From Selaginella moellendorffii (lineage: Eukaryota > Streptophyta > Lycopodiopsida > Selaginellales > Selaginellaceae): a DNA stretch of 64,000 nucleotides. Each line of letters opens with the position of its first letter. Within the stretch, counting starts at the first letter, position 1. This document shows, one piece after another, positions 1-9,294 of this stretch. The notes under the pieces are model-generated. The model did no database searches, was not told where the DNA came from, and was given only the letters and a program-made list of their open reading frames with translations. Location of the stretch: assembly GCF_000143415.4 (NCBI RefSeq), contig NW_003314333.1:496001-560000 (forward strand). Reading direction: 5' to 3'. The position numbers and the translations under genes were made by a program.

Positions 1-160
1 TGTGGTAAGCCGAGAGGCTGATCTTACCGGCGACAAGGAGCAAGATCCCAGCTCCAACGCCGCCATAGAGCGATGCCAAGCTCCCCCGCCGGAGAAAACC
101 CACAAGTCCGCCACACAAGAGCACGATCCCATACGGGTACGTGAAGCAAAAGTCGTGCAT
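1..160 (-). CDS. TMEM14/FAX-family membrane protein (N-terminal part, cut by window edge)
   Basis: A reading frame opens at the ATG at 160 (minus) with MHDFCFTYPYG and runs without a stop to base 1. The visible 53 residues form two hydrophobic stretches separated by a GFLRRGSLASLYGG turn followed by GAGILLLVAG. This glycine-rich pattern is typical of the TMEM14 family, whose plant members include the FAX fatty-acid exporters of the plastid envelope. No transit peptide lies before the family domain, so this copy may belong to the short, non-plastid members. The rest of the gene lies to the left of the window. Its start is only about 120 bp from the 3' end of the G6PDH gene on the same strand. 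Function in lipid export is inferred from family only. Confidence 0.75.
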   Translation of the reverse strand, partial: MHDFCFTYPYGIVLLCGGLVGFLRRGSLASLYGGVGAGILLLVAGKISLSAYH

Positions 161-283
161 CCTTCGTCTCTCTCCTCTCGATCACGGACGACCAAAAAAA
201 ACTTCGAGTACAAATGCGATCCCAAGTTTTTATTTGCCGGAATATGCTCCTTTACAGTGGAACATTCCGTCCCACAGTTTAGC

Positions 284-2799
284 TTAATCGTCTGCCCATT
301 TAACCCCGTGCTTAGCGCCCAAGTAGTAAGCACCGACTGGGCCTCTTCCGCCAAACGTGTAGAGCTCGGGGGCCACTTTGTGTGTTTTGATCTCTTCCAG
401 CAGCGGCGAGATGATCTCCCAGGTCTGTGCGAGCTCGTCGCTCCGTATGAACAAGTGGCTGTCGCCGTCGATCACGTCCAAGATCAATCGCTCGTACGAG
501 TCTGGGATCTCCGTGTTGTATCTGGTGTTGTGAGCAAAAACTTAGCTTCCTCCGTTCTAGTTAACATTTGAAGAAACGAGTGAGCTTACTTGTCCCTGTA
601 GAGAAGATTGAGCTCCGAGGAGTCCAGCTGCAATCCCAGGCCTGGAACTTTGTTGTTGATCTTGAGATTGATGGCCTCGTCCGGATGAACTCTGAGCACC
701 AGCTCGTTGGTGGCCAGGTCGATGTTGAAACCAAACTTATCGCGGTACAAGTTCCCAGGGACGCCTCGGAATTGAATACGAATCTCTTGCCTGTGGAAGT
801 AAAGTCAGAAAAACAAGTGGAGTGTGGAGTAAAACTCTCAGCTCACTTGTGCTTGATGAGGCCGTGACCGGCTTTGATGAGGAACGGAACACCATCCCAG
901 CGCCCGTTGTCGATGTACAAAACTGACGCTATAAATGTGGGAGTGAGGCTGTCGGCTGGAACGTCTTGCTCGCTCAAGTATCCCGGAACTCTGGAGCTGC
1001 CACCCTTTGACACGCTTTCCTTGTACTGACCAAGAACAACGTCGTCCAGAGCTGGCTTGCGCATTGACCGCAGCACTTTCACCTGATCAATCAACTCGAT
1101 TCATGATCCATTCAATTCATGAAAGACCTGCTTGCCTTTTCGTTGCGAATATCTTCTCCTTCCAGGCTAACCGGGGGCTCCATTGCAAGGAGACCAATCG
1201 TCTGGAACAAATGGCTCTGGACAATGTCACGTATTATTCCCTGCTCGTCAAAATACCTGGAACCGGCAAAATAAAGCTCAAATTAAAGCTTGACAAAAGA
1301 AAACTGGTTACCTTCCTCTGCCTTCCACTCCCCAGTCCTCGGCAAACAATATCTAAATGAAAGGCACACGCAGTCGAGTCTTGGAAATAGCACTCGGGCT
1401 TACTTGAATGTTTCGTATGTATGTGCGGTTCCACAGAGGCTCGAAGATTAGATTTGAAAACCGCAAGACTGTCAAGTTTTCAATGAGATCTCTGCCAAGT
1501 AGATGATCGATTCTGTAAAAAGAGCAACAAAGCATGTTTTGTTTACTCTCTTTGATTGAAACAATCGGTATCGTACCTGTATATCTGGTCTTCGGTGAAC
1601 TTTGAAAGCAATCCCTCGGTCATCTTCTTCGAGGTGTGCACGTCGTTGCCAAATGGCTTCTCGATTATGATCCTCGTGTGGCCTCTCTTGCTTTGAGCAT
1701 TGGTGCCAACACACTGCGCAACTTCAACGACTACCTCGTGAGGAACCGACAGGTAGAAAATCCGATTTGCGCAACAACTTCCCTACAAAACTTGTCAGTT
1801 TCTTTTCTCTACTATGCCAAAGCAAAAGCTAGAAATCATACCTCTAGTTTCTTCAAGCGCTTGTCCAGAATTACCATACCATCGCATGTATCGTATCCGC
1901 CGTGCTCATAGTATACATTTTTTAGGAAGCTCTCCATCTTTTCTTCACATCCTTCTCTGCATGCCAAGTTCTCTTTGAGATCCAAATATGCCAAACGAGT
2001 ATTAGAACCTGTGATCCAGCCTGCACGTTAAGTTCCCCATGATGAGCCTCCGGAGGTCTTCATCTTGGAGCTCACTTCTGGAGTAGCCAAAGATCGCGAT
2101 TTTCTGCACATCAAAAAATTTTAAAAGCTTGGGAAAGAAGATAAACACTACCTCTGGAAGATAACCGGTGTAGTAAAGTGCAAACAAGGCTGGAAAGATT
2201 TTGTTCTTGGCGAGATCACCCGTGGCACCTAAAACGATGATTGACAAGCTCGTCGTAGCTGCAGACACGGAACTCTCTCCTTCTTTTTGATCTTTGAATA
2301 GTTCAGCTCCAGAGGAAGAGGCAACCGGTTGTTCTGTGAGGGTTTGATCTGCAAAAGTCGTAACAAAACTTTAGAAGGTTTCCAGGCAACGAACAGGCGC
2401 TTTTTCACCTTGATCCTTCGGAGGAGCTGAGACGTCGATATCGGTGCTTGAGCAGCGAATGCCATGATCAGTAGCGAGAATCTTTAATGTACACATGAAC
2501 CATAACTTCAGGCAGTCAAAAAGATTGGTAGCATGCTTAAAGACTGAGCCACAAAGAATGAAGCTGCTCCTCACGCTCTACTAGCCAGCCAGCAATCCAG
2601 CAGCCAAATCGAAAAGCAAAATCCTATGCATCGTTTAACGAAAAAGTATGACATCGTCGTCGCATACCTTCGCCCTTCTCGAGATCATAGCAGTGGATCG
2701 CAATTGGGTTGACAATCCAGCCCTGTGATGCTCAGCTCCCGCAAAAGAAACCATCTTGGGTGCTTTGATCGCCGGCATTCCAATCGCGGCTGCCGCCAT
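284..2799 (-). CDS. G6PD: Plastid glucose-6-phosphate dehydrogenase, P0-like (possibly non-catalytic), about ten exons
   Basis: The spliced product starts at the ATG at 2799 ([15 protein letters not shown], a plastid transit-like leader rich in Ala, Ser and Arg). The NADP site follows with [16 protein letters not shown] (near 2200). Then come CRLDHREGC, which keeps the two cysteines eight residues apart used for thioredoxin control in plastid forms, the active-site segment [10 protein letters not shown] (1500-1570), [13 protein letters not shown], and a C-terminus ending in GVKWADD at 284. Introns are about 50-80 bp with GT..AG borders; the Cys-pair join uses the acceptor ending ATGCAG near 1960. 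The family reaction is glucose-6-phosphate plus NADP to 6-phosphogluconolactone, the entry to the oxidative pentose phosphate pathway. The usual catalytic Lys of RIDHYLGK is Arg here, as recalled for the plant P0 (AtG6PD4-like) isoform, which serves as a partner that redirects other isoforms. Family assignment is firm; lack of activity is inference. Confidence 0.9.
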
Positions 2800-2877
2800 A
2801 GCTGCGCCTCAATCAGTCACCAAGCGACAAAACAAGAAAAAAATAGTATTGGAAGGGTTAAACTTTAAGTACCTTCT

Positions 2878-3630
2878 CTATGAGAGGAGATGGCTGCGCG
2901 AACTTGGGAAGAGCTCCTCGTTCCTCTCATGGGGCGACCAAGGATCAACCGAGCTCACCACCTCTTTGATGCTAAACTCCGGCCTCACGCCTCGCATCGC
3001 TTCCAGACCAAGCCGGTAAATCTCCTCCGAGTTGCTCGACTCGTGGAGATACTCGTCTCCATTCCACTGAAGTGACTCTAGCGCTTGCACCAAGGTCTTG
3101 GAGCTCGAGGAGGATTCGATCGACTTGAGGAGGAGACCGAGCGCGCGGACGAGATTGTTGGCGATCCTGGCCTTGAAAACGTTGCCACCTTTGCAAAGCT
3201 TTCCCTCCTCGTCATACAGCCGCCTCTTGTGATAGATCTTCACCAGGTTCCTCTCCTCTCCCATGGCCGAGTTCCTGCCAGTGTCGTCGATCAAAATGGC
3301 CCTCTCCAGATCCAGTCCTTCCCTCAGGCCATGGAGCGATTTTTTCTTCCCTGGCCTGACGCTGAATACCTCGATTTCCTGCGAAATCTTGTAGCCCAGA
3401 CGATCCTCGAGGCCGGCGGAGAGCGCTTGCAAGAGATTGGCGTTGCGCAGCGCCTTTCCACAGCTGTAGAAGCCGATCCTCACGCCAGGAATCCTGTCGA
3501 GAGCTGCCAGAAACTCGAGCGCGCCGTGAGCGAAGCAGAAGGAGCCGACCAGGCATGGGAACTTGATGTCGCCGCCAGTGGAGACGAGCGTGTTGTTGAG
3601 ATCCACAAGAACATCGATCAAGCCAGCCAT
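2878..3630 (-). CDS. HAD-fold/NIF-like protein with altered motif I
   Basis: A single-exon frame of 250 residues. Near the N-terminus, VDLNNTLV sits where HAD phosphatases carry DxDGT; FYSCGKALR fits motif II, the basic GKKKSL stretch could supply the motif III lysine, and ILIDDTGRN with two acidic residues fits motif IV. These order correctly for a HAD or NLI-interacting-factor (CTD phosphatase) fold. The second catalytic Asp of motif I is Asn, so phosphatase activity is doubtful. The C-terminal third (Ser-rich linker, then DEYLHESSNSEEIYRLG and a tail ending SRSHLLS) is not recognised. The stop lies only about 80 bp upstream of the G6PDH start on the same strand, so the G6PDH promoter must overlap this gene's 3' part. 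Substrate unknown. Confidence 0.7.
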   Translation of the reverse strand: MAGLIDVLVDLNNTLVSTGGDIKFPCLVGSFCFAHGALEFLAALDRIPGVRIGFYSCGKALRNANLLQALSAGLEDRLGYKISQEIEVFSVRPGKKKSLHGLREGLDLERAILIDDTGRNSAMGEERNLVKIYHKRRLYDEEGKLCKGGNVFKARIANNLVRALGLLLKSIESSSSSKTLVQALESLQWNGDEYLHESSNSEEIYRLGLEAMRGVRPEFSIKEVVSSVDPWSPHERNEELFPSSRSHLLS

Positions 3631-3757
3631 ATTTCGGGGAAGAACCCTAAATCTTTTCCTCTTTAGAGCCGTTAGATTAATGAATATCCAAGTATATTCT
3701 TGGATATACTAGAGCTTTGAAAGTCTTTCGAGCAAAACTTTGATAGAGGTGAGAACT

Positions 3758-5213
3758 TTAGCCGATGATCACGCGAGACCATTCGCTGTGCGTGTGACCA
3801 TAGTGGATATCCATCAGTGCTCGCACGAGGAAACCACAGAGGTTGAAGCCTGGGCGATCGACGTGCTCCTTCTCCAGCTCCAAACTTCCCGGAGCCGCCG
3901 CTATCGCATCGTTTGCGGCCTTGGAATCAAACGGGACTTCGATCATCACTCCGCTTTCCTTGAGAAGCCCGGACACTGGCTGGATCAAGCACGCTGTTCC
4001 TGTTCCAAATGCTTCCACCAGCCTGCCTTGTCCAGCGGCCGCCTCGATCTGAAAGCCAGTGTCAATCGAAGATCAAGGAGACCAACTTTTCACCTCGGAG
4101 AATCGAAGAGATCTTTCGGAGACTTCCAGTCCTTGTATCTTGGTCGCGAGCTTGAGCACGCTGTCTCTCGTCACGCCAGGAAGAATGGTGCCGTCCAAAG
4201 CCGGTGTCACAAGCTCCATTGTGTCCTGTCCAGAGCGAAGCAGGAAGAAGATATTCATGGTTCCAGCTTCTCCCACGAATCCTCCATACTTGTCGTCCAT
4301 GACAAACAGCGGCTGCGAGCATCCCAGCTTTGCTGCCTCGAGCAGCGGGACAATGGTTGGGGCGTAGTTTGACCCCAGCTTCCGGTCCCCAGCTCCTCCC
4401 GGGAACGCTCTCGTGTTTTGCGTGTCGACCCGGAGCTTGATCGGGGCCAGCCGCGACGTCGACGAGGCGGAGAAGAAGGATGATCCAGCCGGAGACAAAA
4501 CCACGAAGAGCAATGCCTCCCGTGACTGCTGGACTCCCAGCGATGGCTGGGTGGCGATCACCGTGGGACGGATGTAAACGGAGAATCCTTCGACGTCGGA
4601 AATCCAGTCCCGCTCCACGCGAAGGAGCTCCTCGATGCATCTCAGTAAAGCCTCCTACAAAGTTTGGTGTCATGAAAAGAACTTCCACGAAAGGAAAGAA
4701 TCCATGGAGTTGTTACCTTGTCGAAGCTGGGAAGAGCGAGGCGAGCGACTGATCTGGCGAGGCGATTCATATGCATGTCGGGGCGGAAGAGGCGAATGCG
4801 TCCCTCTTTGTCTTTGTAAGCTTTCATGCCCTCGAAGCACTCGGTGGCGTAGTGTAGAACCTGGATTCATGCAACGAGCAGTGTGATTCCAATACGGAAA
4901 AGTCATGGAAAGAAAGAATATCACAAACCTGAGCGCAAGGGTGGAGCGAGAGTGGCTCAAGCGGGACGATCTTGGGAGGCATCCAGCCCAGCTCCTCCTT
5001 CCACACGATCTGGAGCATATGATCTGTGGTGTGAGCTCCAAACTTGAGCACGGTGCCATCGGGCTTTTCCTGCATTGATGGAACGAATCAGCCAGACCGC
5101 GAGAAACCAACAGCGCCACCCACCTTGAGCTGCGCCGCCTTGTGGACGATGAGATGTTGGAAGACAATGTCGGACGGTGGAAAAGCGGGCTGATGCTCCT
5201 CCAGGCTCCCCAT
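3758..5213 (-). CDS. BCAT: Branched-chain amino acid aminotransferase, no transit peptide
   Basis: Start is the ATG at 5213 ([15 protein letters not shown]). The spliced protein has the fold-IV PLP aminotransferase order: [38 protein letters not shown], then [19 protein letters not shown] holding the PLP lysine, [12 protein letters not shown], and the C-terminal [12 protein letters not shown] phosphate-contact motif, ending in SEWSRVIIG. Introns of about 60-90 bp separate four or more exons. The enzyme interconverts Leu, Ile and Val with their 2-oxoacids using 2-oxoglutarate/glutamate. Most plant BCATs carry a mitochondrial or plastid leader. This one begins almost directly with family sequence, suggesting a cytosolic form, unless an unseen upstream exon exists. 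Stop at 3758. Family call is firm; location is inferred. Confidence 0.9.
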
Positions 5214-5639
5214 GGCGCTCGACCTCGCCGCTGCTCAATCGGGCTTTTTCTTATCACCACTGGAATATTCGAGAAGCAGCGTTTTCTCATTGTCTGCGCC
5301 ACTCAGAGTCGACGATGTCATGGTGGTCGGCTTTAAACAGCGCAAGGAACTCGTTTGTCAAAGTCGAGCCAGGCCTCCATACTTTGCTTTGGATAGCACC
5401 AAACAGTTCAGAGCCAAAAAAGGAGATCAAAAGAACTTACACTTGTTCGGTCTTCGACACTGTCGCAGCGGCCTTGAACGTACATATAAATCTGCGACTT
5501 TTCTGTGGTTTGTTTCTTCTCCTGCTTGAGCCGAAGAAGCTTGTGCAGCTGCGTGAGCTGCCGGAGAAGCACGAGCTTGAGCCGACTGAGTCCGAGCTGG
5601 AGCTAAGGGACCTGGAGTTGGCTCCAGCTCGAAAGATTT
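5214..5639. other. Intergenic gap between the aminotransferase and the hAT locus
   Basis: No gene can be supported here. A plus-strand frame of about 105 residues begins at 5212, but its ATG is just the palindromic CATG of the aminotransferase start, it has no recognisable motif and its codon pattern is poor. The stretch probably holds the aminotransferase promoter and the 3' end of the hAT-derived locus. Confidence 0.4.
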
Positions 5640-8158
5640 CTATTCTCCTGCTACTTCAGCAGCTCCTCCATCAATCATCCTGCGCCTCTTCTGGCACTTC
5701 TGTTTCTCCATTTCAGGAGAAGGCCAAGCTCCTCGTTGCAGGCTACTGCTTGTGTCTCTAGAACCATCCGGTTCCCTTAATAATGTCCCCAACTGTACTT
5801 CGTCATCGTCGCCGCGGAAAAACACCGTCCTTACTTAGTTCTAAGAAAAAACTATGCAACTTTAACTTACTAGCCCTTTTATCAACGGTGTCGTGCTCGT
5901 CTACGCTCTCATATAAGGAATCATCAGCGTCAACCTCAGCATAAGCCCTTGGCCCTGTTGTTTCATCATCAAATTCGGCACCAGTCTGCTTAGCCACGGA
6001 TTTGTCAATGGACTGCTGCCGTTTCCTCCACAGACGAGAGTTCTGGTAGATATTCACGAGCTTTTGGATGCGCCCTGGATTCAACGTAGCACGTTTTGTT
6101 AGTATCCAGCAGGAAATTTCAATTCAATTCAATCAACTCACTTGTTTCGTTTGAGAGTCAAAACGTTTCCATATGCCTTGATGTTACGCTCTGCAGCACA
6201 ATTAGAAGAAGCAAGGCCAAGACGTTGCATGCAAACCTCCAAAGAAAAGGTACGTGCAAATCCATTTCTTGGCAGCTTGCCCACGCCTTCCAGGGATCGG
6301 CTACTGCTGCTGGATCTTCGAACAAACGCGCAGCCAGTCCGGAGCTTGTAGGATCAAAAGGTCCGGTTTGCATTCGCGAGCAAACCGCATGAAGTCTTCG
6401 TTGTCTGGATAAAACCGCTTGACTGCTGGCCTCTAGTCGATGTCTTATTAAATATCTGTAACGTGGGTTCAGACACCAAACCGCACCAAACAGATCACAA
6501 CCTTTGAGGTAACCCGATGTCCAAGCACAGCCATCACAAGTTCCTTCTCCGCTGCTGGCAAAGAAGGTGTTGGAATGTTTTGTCGGCTATGTATTTCCAA
6601 GCTTGCCAGACCAATCCCATAGTTGGTGTGCATCTGTCAAAAAACTTGATGGCTCGTACCACTGGCTCCATCAACAAAAGAATCTTGTCCACCTGCTGCC
6701 AAAACTGAACCGCAACCTGCTTGTTCTTATGAAAGAGGTCCTGAACTTGCTGAGCATCACTGCCCTTGGCTGCTGCTTGAGCCACGCTTTTAAAGTCCCC
6801 ACTAAGGAAGATTACTCTCAAAGAGTCGCGAACTTCTCGCAGCCGTTCCAGCATGTAGTATTACGAGCCAAGCCTGAAGTTAAAATCATCAACAAGAAAA
6901 CAAAGTTAGCGTTACAAAGCTGAAACTAGAAAGTGAACCTTGAATACAAACTTCGTTGATATGCTCCCTGCCGCCTGAACAAGTGGAGGAGATGTGTTGG
7001 ATCTTCGCTTACATGAACAATGCCATCCCTTTTCCAATGCAATCCTTGATGAAGTCCAGAGCGCCTGACAATCCGAGTACGAGGTTCAGTGCCTGGCACT
7101 GACAGGGAACACTCCAAATTCCCAGCGTCTCAAGCATCTGTCCGGCTAGCCGCATGTTGGAAGCATTATCCATCACCACGGCAATAACACCCCCGCTTCC
7201 GCTTCACTCTTTCAAGTTGACGCATTTCTGCCTCTGATGTATCAAAAAGACCGAGTTGGCTCTCCCGAGATGTTCCAGTCCCTAAGCAATCTTGTTTCTG
7301 CCCCGAGCTTCAGTTAGGAAGAAGAGACACGGTGTTAGATACAAAACTCTCTAGAGCGTCGTCCATGCCTTACACCTTACGAGTCTGTGCTTTCAAAGGA
7401 AGCATAGAAGATTTCTTCATTCTTCGTTGCATCAGCGATGATTATATTCCCAATGTGCGTATTCTTTCAGAGTCGAATATCGCAGATAGCGGGCGAGGAG
7501 TGACTTGTTCTCAATCTTCGATTTTATCCACGAAATCTGCGTAAACTTCATCCAGCAAGTCCTTCTGCAAAGCAGCCATGGTTGGGAGAGGTTAGCAATA
7601 GGCCAGCTGCGCATTTTCACTGAGCGCAACACGGAACAGTATAGCATCGCTGTAAACTCCCAATGCAAACCTTTTGTGCTCCACCTTGAGTTCTCCGGGT
7701 GTCCAACTCCGACCTCCTGTGCCTTGGCCACCTAGACTTCGACGCCCTTGGCCTTGTGTTAGCATCGGCTTGCCAAAATCGGGACGACTTAGGATGACAA
7801 GCTAAGCTTGGCCCAGCTGAAGAGCCTGAACTTCGCAAATCCCCAAGAATGTGGGTTATCCGTTGCCAGCCATCCAGTGGTATGTTCTTCCCACTAGATC
7901 CGCCTGTTGGATGCCGGTGTGTTTGGGCATCCCACACTCGCGGCATCTTGTCCACCCTCTGAAGACTCATCCTTCATGGTGAAGTTTACGCGCCTGATCT
8001 TGAACGATCGATCGGTCCAACTCCCTTCTGACAGCAAACACTCCTGCTAGGAGATCCTGACTAGCTGCTCGCATCACCTCATCCACGAAGAACCCTCCTA
8101 TGGCGAGGATCTTCTCGGCGGCAAGGTGAGATCGCCCGGGAATCACCAGCAGCATCAC
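5640..8158 (-). pseudogene. hAT-superfamily (DUF659 type) transposase-derived locus, broken or multi-exon
   Basis: Pieces on the minus strand follow the order of plant hAT/DUF659 transposases. Near 7180-7020 is VIAVVMDNASNMRLAG with WSVPCQCQALNLVLG, the conserved D-N-A-S segment and the C..H-like cluster. Near 6850-6540 is LREVRDSLRVIFLSGDF with VKFFDRC-like text, typical of the domain before the dimerisation region. Near 6370-6140 are DPWKAWASC and CAAERNIKAYGN with LTLKRNK in another frame, matching the C-terminal hATC dimerisation motif. LNPGRIQKLVNIYQNSRLW lies near 6070, and an acidic tail ends at 5640. Frames change several times. Some changes coincide with GT..AG borders of about 50 bp, so a domesticated spliced gene is possible; others look like frameshifts. 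Terminal inverted repeats were not found. The 5' part (8158-7400) is hardly recognisable. Confidence 0.55.
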
Positions 8159-8352
8159 GGCGCCGCCAAACCCTTAGGGCGCTGAGAAGCCAGTGCGCTG
8201 GGGGCGATGCTAGCTACGAACCAACCCTAGCCCCAGAGCGGGAGAAATCAAAATGACCATGGTGACGTGGCACAGATCACACCACGCTGGCAGTGAGGTG
8301 GCGGTGTCCTTTTTCTATATATATTGCTGGATTGGCGATAAGGGTTGGGAGG

Positions 8353-9294
8353 ATGACAAAGAAATTATTCAGTTCCGGGGACTCTCTTCCAGATGATGTC
8401 TGGCTGACGGTGCTGAGCAAGTTCCACTGGATAGAAGATTTATCAAGAATTTCACTTGTGTCAAAAACATGGAATCGTCTTTCCAAACAAGTGCCCAAGG
8501 TTAAGATAGACATACCAGAGCAGTATATGGACGATAATTACGAAACGTTTCTTATGAACGCTTTGGCAGGTCGATCTGGACTTGAGGAGGTGAAAATGAT
8601 CCTTGAGTATGAGGTATGCAAAGAAGAGCTACTGCAAAAGCTCCTAGTTCCCTATGCTTCCACCTTGAAGAGGTTGTCATTGACTCAAGTTAGTTTACAT
8701 ACAGGCTCTTGCCTCATATCAAACTTCCCAAGGCTGACATGCTTGGAGTTACACGATTCCTTAACTATAGATGAGCCCCCAGCAAACACAATCTTCAGCA
8801 GCCTCCACACGCTTGTTCTTGCTTACTCTGACAAGGTTTACCATTCACAGGAAGGCATAAATGATGTATTGATTGGCATATTGAAGGCTTGCCCAAATCT
8901 TAGGAAGCTCAAGCTCTCTAATTGCAACGGGAGTCAGTCAGTGCCTACAACGGGGAACCATCCTATTATTCTGTCTAGTCAGAGTTTGGAAGATTTTACG
9001 AAAGATGGTTCTTTGGCTCTAACTTTATCACTAGGTGCTCTTCCTAATCTAGCCAAGCTAGAATTATGGAGCTGCCAGCTGATATGGGATAATGGCTTAT
9101 TCAACAACTTGAGAGAGTGTCTACTGTTTAATATGCACAACAAAACAACAAGAGAACAGCTAACAAAGAAGTGCCCTCACCTTGCAGAATTTAAATGGAT
9201 TGAATATAAATATGATGACTATGATGACTATTTCTCTGACTACGATGATGATTATTTTCTTCCTCCAACAACAGCAACACCACCAACTTTGTGA
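8353..9294 (+). CDS. F-box protein with leucine-rich C-terminus
   Basis: A single-exon frame of 313 residues from the ATG at 8353 (MTKKLFSSGDS). Residues 10-50 (LPDDVWLTVLSKFHWIEDLSRISLVSKTWNRLSKQV) form a clear F-box, the SKP1-binding module of SCF ubiquitin ligases. The middle shows irregular leucine-rich repeats (LKRLSLTQVSL, LTCLELHDSLTI, LRKLKLSNCNG, LAKLELWSCQL) that usually choose the target protein. The tail is Asp/Tyr-rich (DDYDDYFSDYDDDYF) and ends in a Thr/Pro stretch. The coding bases are more AT-rich than in the genes to the right and grade into the AT-rich DNA downstream, which may mark a young or rapidly evolving gene. Target unknown. Confidence 0.8.
   Translation: MTKKLFSSGDSLPDDVWLTVLSKFHWIEDLSRISLVSKTWNRLSKQVPKVKIDIPEQYMDDNYETFLMNALAGRSGLEEVKMILEYEVCKEELLQKLLVPYASTLKRLSLTQVSLHTGSCLISNFPRLTCLELHDSLTIDEPPANTIFSSLHTLVLAYSDKVYHSQEGINDVLIGILKACPNLRKLKLSNCNGSQSVPTTGNHPIILSSQSLEDFTKDGSLALTLSLGALPNLAKLELWSCQLIWDNGLFNNLRECLLFNMHNKTTREQLTKKCPHLAEFKWIEYKYDDYDDYFSDYDDDYFLPPTTATPPTL

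Noticed and set aside
3085-3666. 193-residue plus-strand frame
   Set aside because: Complement of the HAD-like gene, whose minus-strand reading has clear motifs.
5212-5763. Possible plus-strand gene opposite the aminotransferase start
   Set aside because: ATG is the complement of the aminotransferase ATG, frames change without good splice sites, and no motif is present.
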